Positions 17,610-26,604 of a stretch of 64,000 nucleotides of DNA are shown here, in pieces. How positions within the stretch are numbered: position 1 is the stretch's first letter; every line of letters starts with the position of its first letter. The stretch spans positions 735,650 through 799,649 of the forward strand of contig NZ_JABJWY010000038.1 of NCBI RefSeq assembly GCF_013167215.1, given 5' to 3'. The notes under the pieces were generated by a model, which searched no databases, was not told the DNA's origin, and saw only the letters and a list, made by a program, of their open reading frames with translations. A program made the position numbers and the translations under genes. Origin of the DNA: Sphingobacterium prati (GTDB taxonomy: Bacteria > Bacteroidota > Bacteroidia > Sphingobacteriales > Sphingobacteriaceae).

Positions 17610-19010
17610 ATGAAAAAGATTTTTAGTATGCTCCTCGCTATTTTTGCATGCGTAGCAAGTCAAGCACAACAGACAACCTGGACCAGTGCACAGCAACCCT
17701 TAAAGGAAATTGAACAGCTCAAAAAGGTCATTGTCGCGCCTACATTCAAAAAGAAAGATTATTCCATCGCTGATTTCGGTGCAATTGGAGATGGCAGGAC
17801 AAAAAATACCGGAGCCTTTAAAAAAGCAATAGAGGCCTGCAATAAGCAGGGCGGAGGACGTGTGATTGTTCCTAAAGGAATATACTTGACTGGTGCCATT
17901 TATTTGAAAAGTAATGTCAACCTTCATATCAGCGAGGGTGCAACGGTGCTCTTTAGTAGAGATAGTGCAGATTATCCGATGGTCTTCACCCGTTGGGAAG
18001 GAATGGAGTGTATCAATTTTTCGCCCTTTATCTATGCGTATAAAGAAGAAAATATTGCGATTACGGGAAAAGGATTACTGGATGGAAATGCTGACAATGA
18101 TCATTGGTGGTATTGGTGCGGTGCCCGTAAATATGGCTGGCACGAAGGCCGTCCTGGCGAACAAAAGCCTGCTCGGGCAATTTTGCATCAGCAGATGGCC
18201 CAAGAGATGGATCCGAATAAAAGGGTATTTGGCGATGGACATTTTCTCCGTCCCAATTTTGTACAGCCTTATCTCTGCAAAAATGTCTGGATTGCTGATG
18301 TGAAGCTAATTAATTCGCCCATGTGGAATCTTAATCCTGTCTTATGCGAAAATGTGTTGATCGAGGGCGTGAAAGTGGTGAGCCATGGACCTAATAATGA
18401 TGGCTGTGACCCTGAGGCAAGTAAAAATGTATGGATCAGAAACTGTTATTTCGATACCGGCGATGACTGCATTGCTATTAAATCTGGACGAGATGAAGAT
18501 GGCCGCAATATTGGTCGACCCGCTGAGAATCATATCATCGAAAATTGTGAAATGAAGGATGGACATGGCGGCGTCGTCATCGGTAGCGAAATTGCAGGCG
18601 GAGCCAAAAATATCTACGCACTTAACAATGTGATGGATAGTCCCAATCTGGATCGGGCGCTACGCATAAAAACCAGTTCCAGCCGAGGTGGTATTATTGA
18701 AAACGTGTTTTTTTATAACACGGAAGTGGGACAGTATAAAGAAGCGGCGGTACGCTTCAATATGTTTTATGAAAAACCTGGAAAGCACTTCCCAACAATC
18801 CGTAACATTTGGGTCGAAAACCTTCAGGTCAAAGGTGGTGGTAAGTATGCTGTGCTCTCCACAGCGTACGAATCGTCACCTGTAACTGATTTTACAATGG
18901 TTAATTGTAAGATTGATGGTGTAAAAGAAGCATTTAAAGTGGATTACCTCAAGAATGTCTCTTTAAAGAATGTTATTGTCAACGGAAAGGAGCTAAAGTC
19001 TTTTGATTGA
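17610..19010 (+). CDS. GH28 polygalacturonase-type enzyme
   Basis: A start at 17610 (MKKIFSMLLAI...) gives 466 residues with a clean signal peptide. The longer frame from 17529 lacks one. The opening SIADFGAIGDGRTKNTGAF is the usual start of the right-handed beta-helix. All four GH28 motifs are present: NNDG (Asp264), GDDC (Asp285 and Asp286), GHGG (His319) and R-I-K (Arg352, Lys354). GH28 enzymes hydrolyse alpha-1,4-galacturonic bonds, either in homogalacturonan or between galacturonate and rhamnose in rhamnogalacturonan. The wording GCDPEAS and the neighbours fit an exo-acting or rhamnogalacturonan-type member. It lies 128 bases after the propeller gene. Confidence 0.92.
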   Translation: MKKIFSMLLAIFACVASQAQQTTWTSAQQPLKEIEQLKKVIVAPTFKKKDYSIADFGAIGDGRTKNTGAFKKAIEACNKQGGGRVIVPKGIYLTGAIYLKSNVNLHISEGATVLFSRDSADYPMVFTRWEGMECINFSPFIYAYKEENIAITGKGLLDGNADNDHWWYWCGARKYGWHEGRPGEQKPARAILHQQMAQEMDPNKRVFGDGHFLRPNFVQPYLCKNVWIADVKLINSPMWNLNPVLCENVLIEGVKVVSHGPNNDGCDPEASKNVWIRNCYFDTGDDCIAIKSGRDEDGRNIGRPAENHIIENCEMKDGHGGVVIGSEIAGGAKNIYALNNVMDSPNLDRALRIKTSSSRGGIIENVFFYNTEVGQYKEAAVRFNMFYEKPGKHFPTIRNIWVENLQVKGGGKYAVLSTAYESSPVTDFTMVNCKIDGVKEAFKVDYLKNVSLKNVIVNGKELKSFD

Positions 19011-19167
19011 TATGAAATAATCGGTGTTTAGCATGAAGAATTGCGGCGGATTACGAGGGAGCATGAGCGTCATTAAAACTGCAGAGGACCGCAATAAACG
19101 CTTTAAAGGGACAATAAACTCATGAATAACAAACTGAGCATAGCGAGCTCATGAAATAATTATTGAT
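19011..19167. repeat. Intergenic hairpin and GAGCTC-type element
   Basis: ATTGCGG (19040-19046) is inverted as CCGCAAT (19089-19095). Near the next start codon is a block, roughly AAACTGAGCATAGCGAGCTC, ending at 19150. Similar degenerate blocks with GAGCTC lie just before 22936 and 57629. Confidence 0.35.
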
Positions 19168-22100
19168 ATGACACGAAGGAGCTTGATTCTTTTCTGTTTT
19201 TTAGCCGGTATTGTATTACAGGAGGCAGCTGCCCAATCTAAACATTGGCAACATAATGACCGTGTATTGCATTATACGGAAGATCAAGGAGATTTCCTGC
19301 TGGTCAATGGACGATATCGATTTAATCGCGCGCTTTATGGTAATAACTTGGCATCCCGTGTTGAAGCTGGCGATTTACCTGAATTTGCACTCTATATGCC
19401 AGGGATGGCAGGAAATCTGCAATTTGTCCTCGGGAATAAACAAACACGCAAAAAATTAATCAATGCCGATCATATTGAGACAAGATATCGGCCGGGAGCC
19501 ATGCATTATCGTATCAAAGATGCTCTATTGGGAAAGGGCTATATCGATATCGTTGTCATGGCGCAGGCCGATGCCGAAGGAATGATCGTAAAAATACAGG
19601 GCATAGACATTAGACCCGAAGTACAGCTCTATGCTGTTTATGGTGGTGCCAGCGGAAAAACCTTTAGCAGAAATGGAGACATAGGAGCAGACCCAGAATC
19701 TGGATTTTACCTTCTTCCTGCCTATTGTGAAAATAATCGCTATACACTGGAGAAAAATCGTTTTGAACTAAGTTATCAAAATAAGAAAAATGAATCCCAG
19801 TTTATTCAGGGTAGCTTTTCTGGACGCTTAACACTGCGTATGTCAGATGCTACGGTTTTGGATGATTTGTCGAATCTGACCAAGGCAAAAAACACGGGCA
19901 ATCCAATCCTTGTGGGGGAATATAAGTTGACTAAAAAGCCATATTATATTCAAATTTCTAAGGGCAAGCGTTCTGCTGCAAAATTTTCTGAAAGGTCATT
20001 GGCAAAGGTCTATGAACAAGCCGAACAGAACAGGGTTTCCTTAGCCAGTCGGGTTAAAATAAACACACCGAATCGTTATATCAATAATTTGGGTGCGGCA
20101 TTGTCGGTAGCTGCCGATGGTATTTGGGAATCGCCTACTTTTTTGCATGGTGCAGTGGCATGGCGTATGCGTTTGAATGCATGGCGGGGTGCTTATGCAG
20201 CTGATGCCTTGGGATGGCACGACAGAGCGAAGGAACACTTTTCGAGTTATGCCAACTCGCAGGTAGTCGAACCAAGCTCTGGCCCGGTTGTGATGGATAC
20301 CGCGCTGCACCTAGCAAGACATCTGGAGAAAATGGGTACTGCGATGTTTTCCAGTGGTTATATTTCTCGAAATCCCAATAATAACATGGTACCCCATCAC
20401 TACGATATGAATTTGGTCTTTATCGATCAACTGTTGTCACATTTTAATTATACGGGGGATGTTGCTTATATCAAAGAGATGTGGCCCACACTGACCCGGC
20501 ATCTCCAGTGGGAAAAACGCAATTTTGATCGAAACAATGACGGTTTGTATGACGCCTATTGTGCGATCTGGGCCAGCGATGGATTGCAATATTCTGGCGG
20601 GGCCGTTACGCATACTAGCGCTTATATGTACCGGGCCAATCAAATGATGGTCAAACTAGCACAGCTAATAGGGGCAGATGCTGCACCCTATCAACAAGAA
20701 GCCGATAAGATTAAAAAGGCGCTAAAAGACCGACTTTGGTTGAAAGAAAAGGGATATTTTGCGGAGTTTCAGGATGGGCTTGGCCATCAGCTTGTACACG
20801 AAAACCCAGGATTATGGACCATTTACCATGCCGCGGACGCCGCTATGCTGGATGATTTTGAAAGCTACCAAAACCTTCAATATGTAACTAATTATTTGCC
20901 AAAGATTCCTATTCGTGTCAAAGGACAGGAACAACAGGACCTGTATACATTGCCCACGACGACATGGCAGCCCTATACTTGGTCAATCAATAATGTTGCT
21001 TTGGCTGAGAATCTGCAAACGGCACTAGCCTACTGGCAAGCTGGTCGGGCGGAGGATGCCTACCAACTCTGGAAAAGCAACCTCATGGAAAGCATGTACC
21101 ATGGGATCAGTCCAGCCAACTTTCAGCAGCTCTCGCATTATGATGCATTTCGGGGTGAATTGTACCGTGATTTTGCTGATCCTATTGGTGTTGCATCCCG
21201 CGCATTAGTTGAAGGATTATTTGGCGTGCATCCACGTCTATTGGATAAACAGTTGTTTATAAAACCAGGTTTTCCCGAGACATGGAATTTTGCACAGATC
21301 GAACTGCCTGAATGGAGTTATACCTATAAAAAAGAAAAGGCAGCTCTTACATTTCAGATTAAGACGCATTACGCGATGCCTGTAAAACTTGCCTTGGAGG
21401 TCCCCATAGATTTTATACAGGTACGTGCTGTTAAAGTCAATGGAAAGGAAGTCAAATGGTCGCTAAAATCTTCCGCTATTAATAAGCCCTATGTTGTCAT
21501 TGAATCTGAAGCTGATCGGAATTTCGACGTCGCAATACTAGGTGAAGGTAAACTCGAAAAGATGGATACCAGAAATGCGGAGCACGCGTTCACCGAACCA
21601 TGGTCATTCCCCTTAACGAAGCATACAAAGTTATTGGATTGTTATGACCCACAGGGGATGATCCAAAAGCGAGCAGATGACAAGTTCTCTTTTGTTCAGC
21701 AAGAGCGGATGGGAACGTTTTTTGTGAAGCTTCAGCAGGGAACTATGCAGTGGTGGCAAGCGGTTGATATGCGTTTATTACCGCCGTTAAAAGCAACGAT
21801 TGTAAAAAAACAGGCTAATTATGAGCTAGTCGTGGAAAACTGTTCAGGCCAGCCACAACACCTAAAGATTGAGCATAGCAATTTTCAGACGACCTTAAAC
21901 TTAAAATCCAAAGAGATAAAAGAACTTGCGCTTCCCATCACTATCTTTTCGAAAGGAACAAATAGCCTTTATCTGAATGGGGAAAATTATCATCAAAAGG
22001 TCGATTATGTGGATTGGACCATGCATGATAAACCAAGTTTTTTGGAACAAAACTTATCAAGCTATTACAATGCACGTTTAACGGATATCTTTCAACAGCA

Positions 22101-22755
22101 ATATCTTTCGCCAAGGCCCGAAGGGCCAACGTTGCAGCTCCCTTGGCAGGGAATAGGAAATTGGTGCTATCCATTGACGACGGCGAATATCGATGATAGC
22201 GGAATCATGAAAAAAGACAAGCAGGATAGTTTAAAATACTTGGGTATCCCATTCAAGATAAACAATGATACCAAAAATGTGGTCTTTGTCAGTCAGTGGA
22301 ACAATTATCCGACAACTGTCAAAATACCTTTAACAGGTCAGGCCAGCAAAATGTATCTCTTGGTCTCCGGTTCTACAAATCCCATGCAATCCCAATTTGT
22401 AAACGCGAAGATTAAGGTCAATTATACGGATGGAACCTCCGATAGGCTTGATCTGGTCAACCCTATCAATTGGTGGCCGATAGAACAAGACTATCTGGAT
22501 GATAACTATGCCTTTGAAATCCCGGATGAACGAATCCCTTATCGAATCAGCTTGAAATCAGGATCGCTTTATAAAGGGGGAAGCTGGCACCACTATACCG
22601 ATATCAAAGGGTATAGCAACCGTGCCATTGAGGGGGGAGCTGCTACCTTATTAGATCTACCCCTAAATGTAAAAAAGACACTGCAATCGATAGAGCTGAT
22701 AGCCGTGGCAAATGATGCGGTCATTGGCCTGATAAGTCTCACTTTGATGCGGTAG
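19168..22755 (+). CDS. Large (alpha/alpha)-barrel glycosidase-like protein, DUF4450 type
   Basis: A 1195-residue exported protein with a signal peptide ending at AAAQ (about residue 23). I recognise it as the DUF4450 type found in Bacteroidota polysaccharide loci, without a firm enzymatic assignment. Residues 25-300 look like beta-sandwich; residues 300-700 like an (alpha/alpha)6 barrel (AVAWRMRLNAWRGAYAADALGW, then CAIWASDGLQYSGGAVTH). Asp471 in ASDG is placed like the general acid of clan GH-L/GH65-type enzymes, which is my inference. The C-terminal 450 residues are further beta domains. It sits between GH28 and another barrel enzyme, so a debranching step on rhamnogalacturonan oligomers is a reasonable guess. 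Confidence 0.65.
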   Translation: MTRRSLILFCFLAGIVLQEAAAQSKHWQHNDRVLHYTEDQGDFLLVNGRYRFNRALYGNNLASRVEAGDLPEFALYMPGMAGNLQFVLGNKQTRKKLINADHIETRYRPGAMHYRIKDALLGKGYIDIVVMAQADAEGMIVKIQGIDIRPEVQLYAVYGGASGKTFSRNGDIGADPESGFYLLPAYCENNRYTLEKNRFELSYQNKKNESQFIQGSFSGRLTLRMSDATVLDDLSNLTKAKNTGNPILVGEYKLTKKPYYIQISKGKRSAAKFSERSLAKVYEQAEQNRVSLASRVKINTPNRYINNLGAALSVAADGIWESPTFLHGAVAWRMRLNAWRGAYAADALGWHDRAKEHFSSYANSQVVEPSSGPVVMDTALHLARHLEKMGTAMFSSGYISRNPNNNMVPHHYDMNLVFIDQLLSHFNYTGDVAYIKEMWPTLTRHLQWEKRNFDRNNDGLYDAYCAIWASDGLQYSGGAVTHTSAYMYRANQMMVKLAQLIGADAAPYQQEADKIKKALKDRLWLKEKGYFAEFQDGLGHQLVHENPGLWTIYHAADAAMLDDFESYQNLQYVTNYLPKIPIRVKGQEQQDLYTLPTTTWQPYTWSINNVALAENLQTALAYWQAGRAEDAYQLWKSNLMESMYHGISPANFQQLSHYDAFRGELYRDFADPIGVASRALVEGLFGVHPRLLDKQLFIKPGFPETWNFAQIELPEWSYTYKKEKAALTFQIKTHYAMPVKLALEVPIDFIQVRAVKVNGKEVKWSLKSSAINKPYVVIESEADRNFDVAILGEGKLEKMDTRNAEHAFTEPWSFPLTKHTKLLDCYDPQGMIQKRADDKFSFVQQERMGTFFVKLQQGTMQWWQAVDMRLLPPLKATIVKKQANYELVVENCSGQPQHLKIEHSNFQTTLNLKSKEIKELALPITIFSKGTNSLYLNGENYHQKVDYVDWTMHDKPSFLEQNLSSYYNARLTDIFQQQYLSPRPEGPTLQLPWQGIGNWCYPLTTANIDDSGIMKKDKQDSLKYLGIPFKINNDTKNVVFVSQWNNYPTTVKIPLTGQASKMYLLVSGSTNPMQSQFVNAKIKVNYTDGTSDRLDLVNPINWWPIEQDYLDDNYAFEIPDERIPYRISLKSGSLYKGGSWHHYTDIKGYSNRAIEGGAATLLDLPLNVKKTLQSIELIAVANDAVIGLISLTLMR

Positions 22756-22800
22756 TTGAATTGTCATATTGAGGATAAAATATAGTTAAAAAATCGAATG

Positions 22801-22870
22801 GATGAAACCATCATGATTTATTCAAACCGAGTGTAGCAAACGAAGTGAGCTCACGAATACTTTAAAATAC
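22801..22870. repeat. Intergenic GAGCTC-type element
   Basis: The segment CAAACCGAGTGTAGCAAACG followed by AAGTGAGCTCACGAATAC resembles blocks before 19168 and 57629. GAGCTC is at 22847-22852, in a 180-base gap between two co-directional genes. Confidence 0.35.
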
Positions 22871-22935
22871 TAATTTAATGAGTAAACAAGTTCATTTATA
22901 CGGATGAGACCAACACTTATAAATAATTTATACGG

Positions 22936-25092
22936 ATGAAAAAGAAATTTTGCTTTATTTTCATAGCCCTTGCAAGTATAGTATATCCTGTATTGAGCAA
23001 AGCACAACAAGGAACAAAAATTGATCGTGAAAGCGTCGTAAAAAGACATAATGTATCTAACCAAACCATGGATACATTAGCCTCGCTTACTGTAGGTAAT
23101 GGTACCTTCGCCTACACCGTTGATGCTACAGGTATGCAGACATTTCCTGTATACTATAAAAATGGGGTATCACTAGGAACACAATCTGAATGGGGGTGGG
23201 ACTCATTTCCCAACACAGAAAATTATAAATTCGAAGAAACATTGAAGTCCTATGACTTTAACAATGAAGGACGAGATGCGAAGTATAGTATTCAGTTGAA
23301 AGAGCCCGAGCGTAACGTCTTGGCAGTAAATTATTTTAGAGAGAACAAGCACCGATTGCAGCTAGGAAATGTGGGTTTGGAGCTTTATCTGAAAAATGGG
23401 CAACGGGCGACTGTAAATAATATTCAGCAAATCAAGCAGCAGTTAGATCTTTGGACGGGTATTATTACGAGTGAGTTTCGTATTGAAGGTGAGCCAGTTG
23501 TTGTGAAAACAGCGTCGCACCAAGGAAGTGATCGGATAGCAGTCCATGTCGTTTCTCCATTGATCGCAGCGCAAAGACTTAAGGTATTTGTACACTATCC
23601 TTATCCAAGTGGGAAATTTTTGGATGAAGGTACCAATTATGGTCAGGTAGACAGCCATAGCACGTCGATTGTATCTGAATCGACCAGATCTGCGGTTATC
23701 AATCATCAGCTGCAGGGTACAGATTATTTTACGAAACTGGATTATTCCCAAGGAACGATAAAAAATACAGATCCACACTATTTCGTGTATCAACCAGCAG
23801 CGGGACTCCAGGAATTTGATTTTTCATTTGCATTCGCTGCCACAGATAAATTTGATCATGATGGCCATAGCTATTCTGATGCAGCACGTGAAAGTACAGC
23901 ATCTTGGAAGAATTTTTGGGAAAGTGGGGCCGCGGTTGATTTTGCAGGTAGCACAGACCCGAGGGCGAATGAGTTGGAAAGGAGGGTGGTACTTTCTCAA
24001 TACCTGACCAAAGTACAATGTGGTGGAAGTAATCCGCCCCAAGAGACAGGACTTACTTTTAACAGCTGGTATGGGAAGCCGCATACAGAAATGCATTGGT
24101 GGCATGCCGTTCATTTCGCACTCTGGGGGCGCACCGAGATTATGGAAAAAACACTGGACTATTATTTTCGGACTTTTGAAAAAGCCAGGGAACTTGCTAA
24201 AAGACAAGGCTATCAAGGAGTGCGGTGGATTAAGATGTCTGACAACGAAGGCAATGAAAGCCCGTCATCTGTAGCAGCATTTTTAGTATGGCAGCAACCA
24301 CACATTATCTATATGACGGAATTGGCATACAGGGATAAAAAGAGCTTGGCTGTCTTAAAGAAATACAAGGATTTGGTATTTGCAACAGCTGATTTTATGG
24401 CTGACTTTGCACATTACGATAAGGTCACTGGCCGGTATAATGTAGGTAAAGGTGTCATCCCGGCTCAAGAAGTTTTTAAGGCCTCGGAGACGATGAATCC
24501 GACTTATGAGGTCGCTTACTGGGATTGGGCACTTCGTGTAGCCCAAGAATGGAAGGGACGTCTGGGCGAACCCCGGGTGGCAAAATGGGATCAGGTTATT
24601 GAAAAACTGGCTCCCTTACCAAGTAAGGACAACCTCTACTTAGCCACCGAAACCGCCCCCGATTCGTATACCTACGAGCGTTGGATGACTGATCATCCTG
24701 CGGTATTGGGGGCATTGGGAATGGTGCCCGAATCGCCGAAATTAAACAAGGAACTGATGAAAAATACATTGGATGTCGTTCTGAAGAAATGGCATTGGGA
24801 AAAAACATGGGGATGGGATTTTCCTATGACGGCTATGAATGCTGCTCGTCTGAATCTTCCCAATAAGGCGCTGGATGCATTATTTATGAATATCCAAACC
24901 AATACTTACCTCAAAAATGGTCATAATTATCAGGATGGACGCCTGCGGATCTATTTGCCGGGCAATGGCGGGGTATTGACGACCGTGGCGATGATGCTGG
25001 AAGGTTGGGATGCTTCCACAGGTGATTTACCAGGCTTTCCGAACGACGGCTCCTGGGTTATAAAAAAAGAAGGATTTAAAAAGATGCCTTAA
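22936..25092 (+). CDS. GH65-like (alpha/alpha)6-barrel glycosidase, specificity unknown
   Basis: A 718-residue exported protein with a signal peptide ending near residue 24 (SKAQ). An N-terminal beta-sandwich (TLASLTVGNGTFAYTVDATG) precedes an (alpha/alpha)6 barrel. The sequence PAQEVF...ETMNPTYEVAYW recalls the DEYH...NAYTN..A.W catalytic stretch of GH65, with Glu512 at the general-acid position. No GH65 phosphate-binding loop is obvious, so hydrolysis is more likely than phosphorolysis, but this is inference. It follows the DUF4450 gene after about 180 bases, and the GH105 gene begins only three bases after it, so translation of these two is probably coupled. I do not know its substrate. 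Confidence 0.65.
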   Translation: MKKKFCFIFIALASIVYPVLSKAQQGTKIDRESVVKRHNVSNQTMDTLASLTVGNGTFAYTVDATGMQTFPVYYKNGVSLGTQSEWGWDSFPNTENYKFEETLKSYDFNNEGRDAKYSIQLKEPERNVLAVNYFRENKHRLQLGNVGLELYLKNGQRATVNNIQQIKQQLDLWTGIITSEFRIEGEPVVVKTASHQGSDRIAVHVVSPLIAAQRLKVFVHYPYPSGKFLDEGTNYGQVDSHSTSIVSESTRSAVINHQLQGTDYFTKLDYSQGTIKNTDPHYFVYQPAAGLQEFDFSFAFAATDKFDHDGHSYSDAARESTASWKNFWESGAAVDFAGSTDPRANELERRVVLSQYLTKVQCGGSNPPQETGLTFNSWYGKPHTEMHWWHAVHFALWGRTEIMEKTLDYYFRTFEKARELAKRQGYQGVRWIKMSDNEGNESPSSVAAFLVWQQPHIIYMTELAYRDKKSLAVLKKYKDLVFATADFMADFAHYDKVTGRYNVGKGVIPAQEVFKASETMNPTYEVAYWDWALRVAQEWKGRLGEPRVAKWDQVIEKLAPLPSKDNLYLATETAPDSYTYERWMTDHPAVLGALGMVPESPKLNKELMKNTLDVVLKKWHWEKTWGWDFPMTAMNAARLNLPNKALDALFMNIQTNTYLKNGHNYQDGRLRIYLPGNGGVLTTVAMMLEGWDASTGDLPGFPNDGSWVIKKEGFKKMP

Positions 25093-25095
25093 TAT

Positions 25096-26229
25096 ATGAT
25101 GAAAAAAATATTATTACTATTGCTTTTGGGCTGTGGAACAGGAGTGACGATAGCCCAGGATTTACCAGCTAAGTCTACGATCGTCCGTGAGTTGCGTTCT
25201 GCTAATGACTATTTTATGCATAAATGGCCTGATCCGGTCAAAACCATTATTACAAATAAAGAAAGACCGGCCAATATCTGGACCCGAGGTGTGTATTATG
25301 AAGGACTGATGGCATTTTATAAAATCGATAATCAAAAACGCTATTATGATTATGCAGTAGAATGGGCCGAAAAGCATCATTGGAAACCTGTCCGCGGTGA
25401 AGTGTATACGCGACATGCAGATAATCAAAACTGTGGGATGACTTATATTGATCTATATCGTATTGATCCAAAGCCAGAACGCCTGGCAGCGATTAAAACA
25501 AATATAGATGCTGTCATTAACAGTGGGCGATATGATGACTGGACCTGGATAGATGCGATCCAAATGGCGATGCCGATCTTTGTCAAACTGGGCGCAACAT
25601 TAAACGACACCAAGTATTTTGACTATATGTATAAGATGTACAGTCATATTAAATATCAGGAAGGAGGACATGGTCTCTTTAATCCAAAAGATAACCTGTG
25701 GTGGCGCGATAAGGATTTTATACCGCCCTATTCAGAACCTAATGGTGAAGACTGTTACTGGGCACGCGGAAATGGCTGGGTCCTCGCAGCCTTGGCTTTG
25801 GTGCTTCAGGAACTACCCAAGACAGATGCACATTACATGGAATACCTGGATGATTTCCAAAAATTAGCGAAGGCATTGCTCCCGTTGCAAAGAACGGATG
25901 GTTTTTGGAATGTGAGCTTGCATGATCCGAATTATTTTGGCGGAAAAGAAACTTCAGGTACGGCATTATTTGTGTATGGAATGACCTGGGGGATAAATAA
26001 CGGGCATCTATCAAAAGCGGACTTTTTGCCAGCAGTAGAAAAAGGTTGGAATGCAATCTCGAAGGAATCCTTACAACCAAATGGATTTTTAGGCTATGTT
26101 CAATCGACAGGAAAAGAACCTAAAGATGGCCAACCTGTTACGGTCGATAAAATTCCTGATTTTGAAGATTATGGGCTTGGTTGCTTCCTTTTGGCGGGAA
26201 CTGAAATATATAAACTTGCGAAAAAATAA
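25096..26229 (+). CDS. GH105 unsaturated rhamnogalacturonyl hydrolase
   Basis: A 377-residue YteR/RhiN-family protein. Helices of the (alpha/alpha)6 barrel and the motif DDWTWIDAIQMAMP are clear; Asp153 matches the catalytic aspartate that starts hydration of the 4,5-double bond. WARGNGWVLAALA is a second family signature. The N-terminus is hydrophobic and contains LLLGCG, so it may be a lipoprotein or simply secreted (AQ/D cleavage near residue 22). ATG codons at 25096 and 25099 are both possible. GH105 removes the unsaturated uronic acid left by pectin lyases, which makes it the logical last enzyme of this operon. A strong terminator follows at 26288-26319. Confidence 0.92.
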   Translation: MMKKILLLLLLGCGTGVTIAQDLPAKSTIVRELRSANDYFMHKWPDPVKTIITNKERPANIWTRGVYYEGLMAFYKIDNQKRYYDYAVEWAEKHHWKPVRGEVYTRHADNQNCGMTYIDLYRIDPKPERLAAIKTNIDAVINSGRYDDWTWIDAIQMAMPIFVKLGATLNDTKYFDYMYKMYSHIKYQEGGHGLFNPKDNLWWRDKDFIPPYSEPNGEDCYWARGNGWVLAALALVLQELPKTDAHYMEYLDDFQKLAKALLPLQRTDGFWNVSLHDPNYFGGKETSGTALFVYGMTWGINNGHLSKADFLPAVEKGWNAISKESLQPNGFLGYVQSTGKEPKDGQPVTVDKIPDFEDYGLGCFLLAGTEIYKLAKK

Positions 26230-26287
26230 AGTCATGCCTTCTTGGTGGATCTATCGAAGATAGACTTTTACTGACTACTCTTGTGCT

Positions 26288-26319
26288 AAGGCGCAATCAA
26301 ATTTGATTGTGCCTTTTTT
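26288..26319 (+). terminator. Rho-independent terminator after GH105
   Basis: AAGGCGCAATCAAATTTGAT continuing into TGTGCCTTTTTT forms a 12-bp stem with one G-U pair and a T-run. Confidence 0.88.
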
Positions 26320-26337
26320 GTTGCTATCACTTTGTGT

Positions 26338-26376
26338 GCAACCGGTTGTTACCATCGACTGTCCTGAACTGTCCTG
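26338..26376 (-). promoter_or_regulatory. Composite operator: palindrome plus tandem CAGGAC (reverse orientation)
   Basis: The palindrome GCAACCGGTTGT (26338-26349) lies 7 bases from two adjacent 10-mers on the minus strand. These read CAGGACAGTT (26376-26367) and CAGGACAGTC (26366-26357). Unlike the other sites, the tandem half-sites point away from the gene they precede (start 26605, about 230 bases away). Confidence 0.6.
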
Positions 26377-26604
26377 CAAACGTTGCCGGCATCGTTTGCG
26401 TAATTTTAATCGTACAATTTTATGGTATCAAGCTTGTTTTCATTTAATATTGTTTAAACGAATTACAAGAATAACCAATTGAAATTTGCTGTAAATTTTA
26501 TTAAAGAATTACCAAGCGGTATTAAAACGAAGCGATAACAGCTAATAGTGCTGTGAAGTAATTCACGAATAAAATAATAACCAATTTAATATAGTAACTT
26601 AATT

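Larger units (their letters stand above)
26230..26604. other. Intergenic control region between the two pectin clusters
   Basis: This 375-base gap holds a terminator (26288-26319), a LacI-like palindrome (26338-26349), a tandem CAGGA operator on the minus strand (26357-26376) and AT-rich sequence with a small ACAGC/GCTGT hairpin. No gene was found. It is the promoter region of the third SusC gene. Confidence 0.6.
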
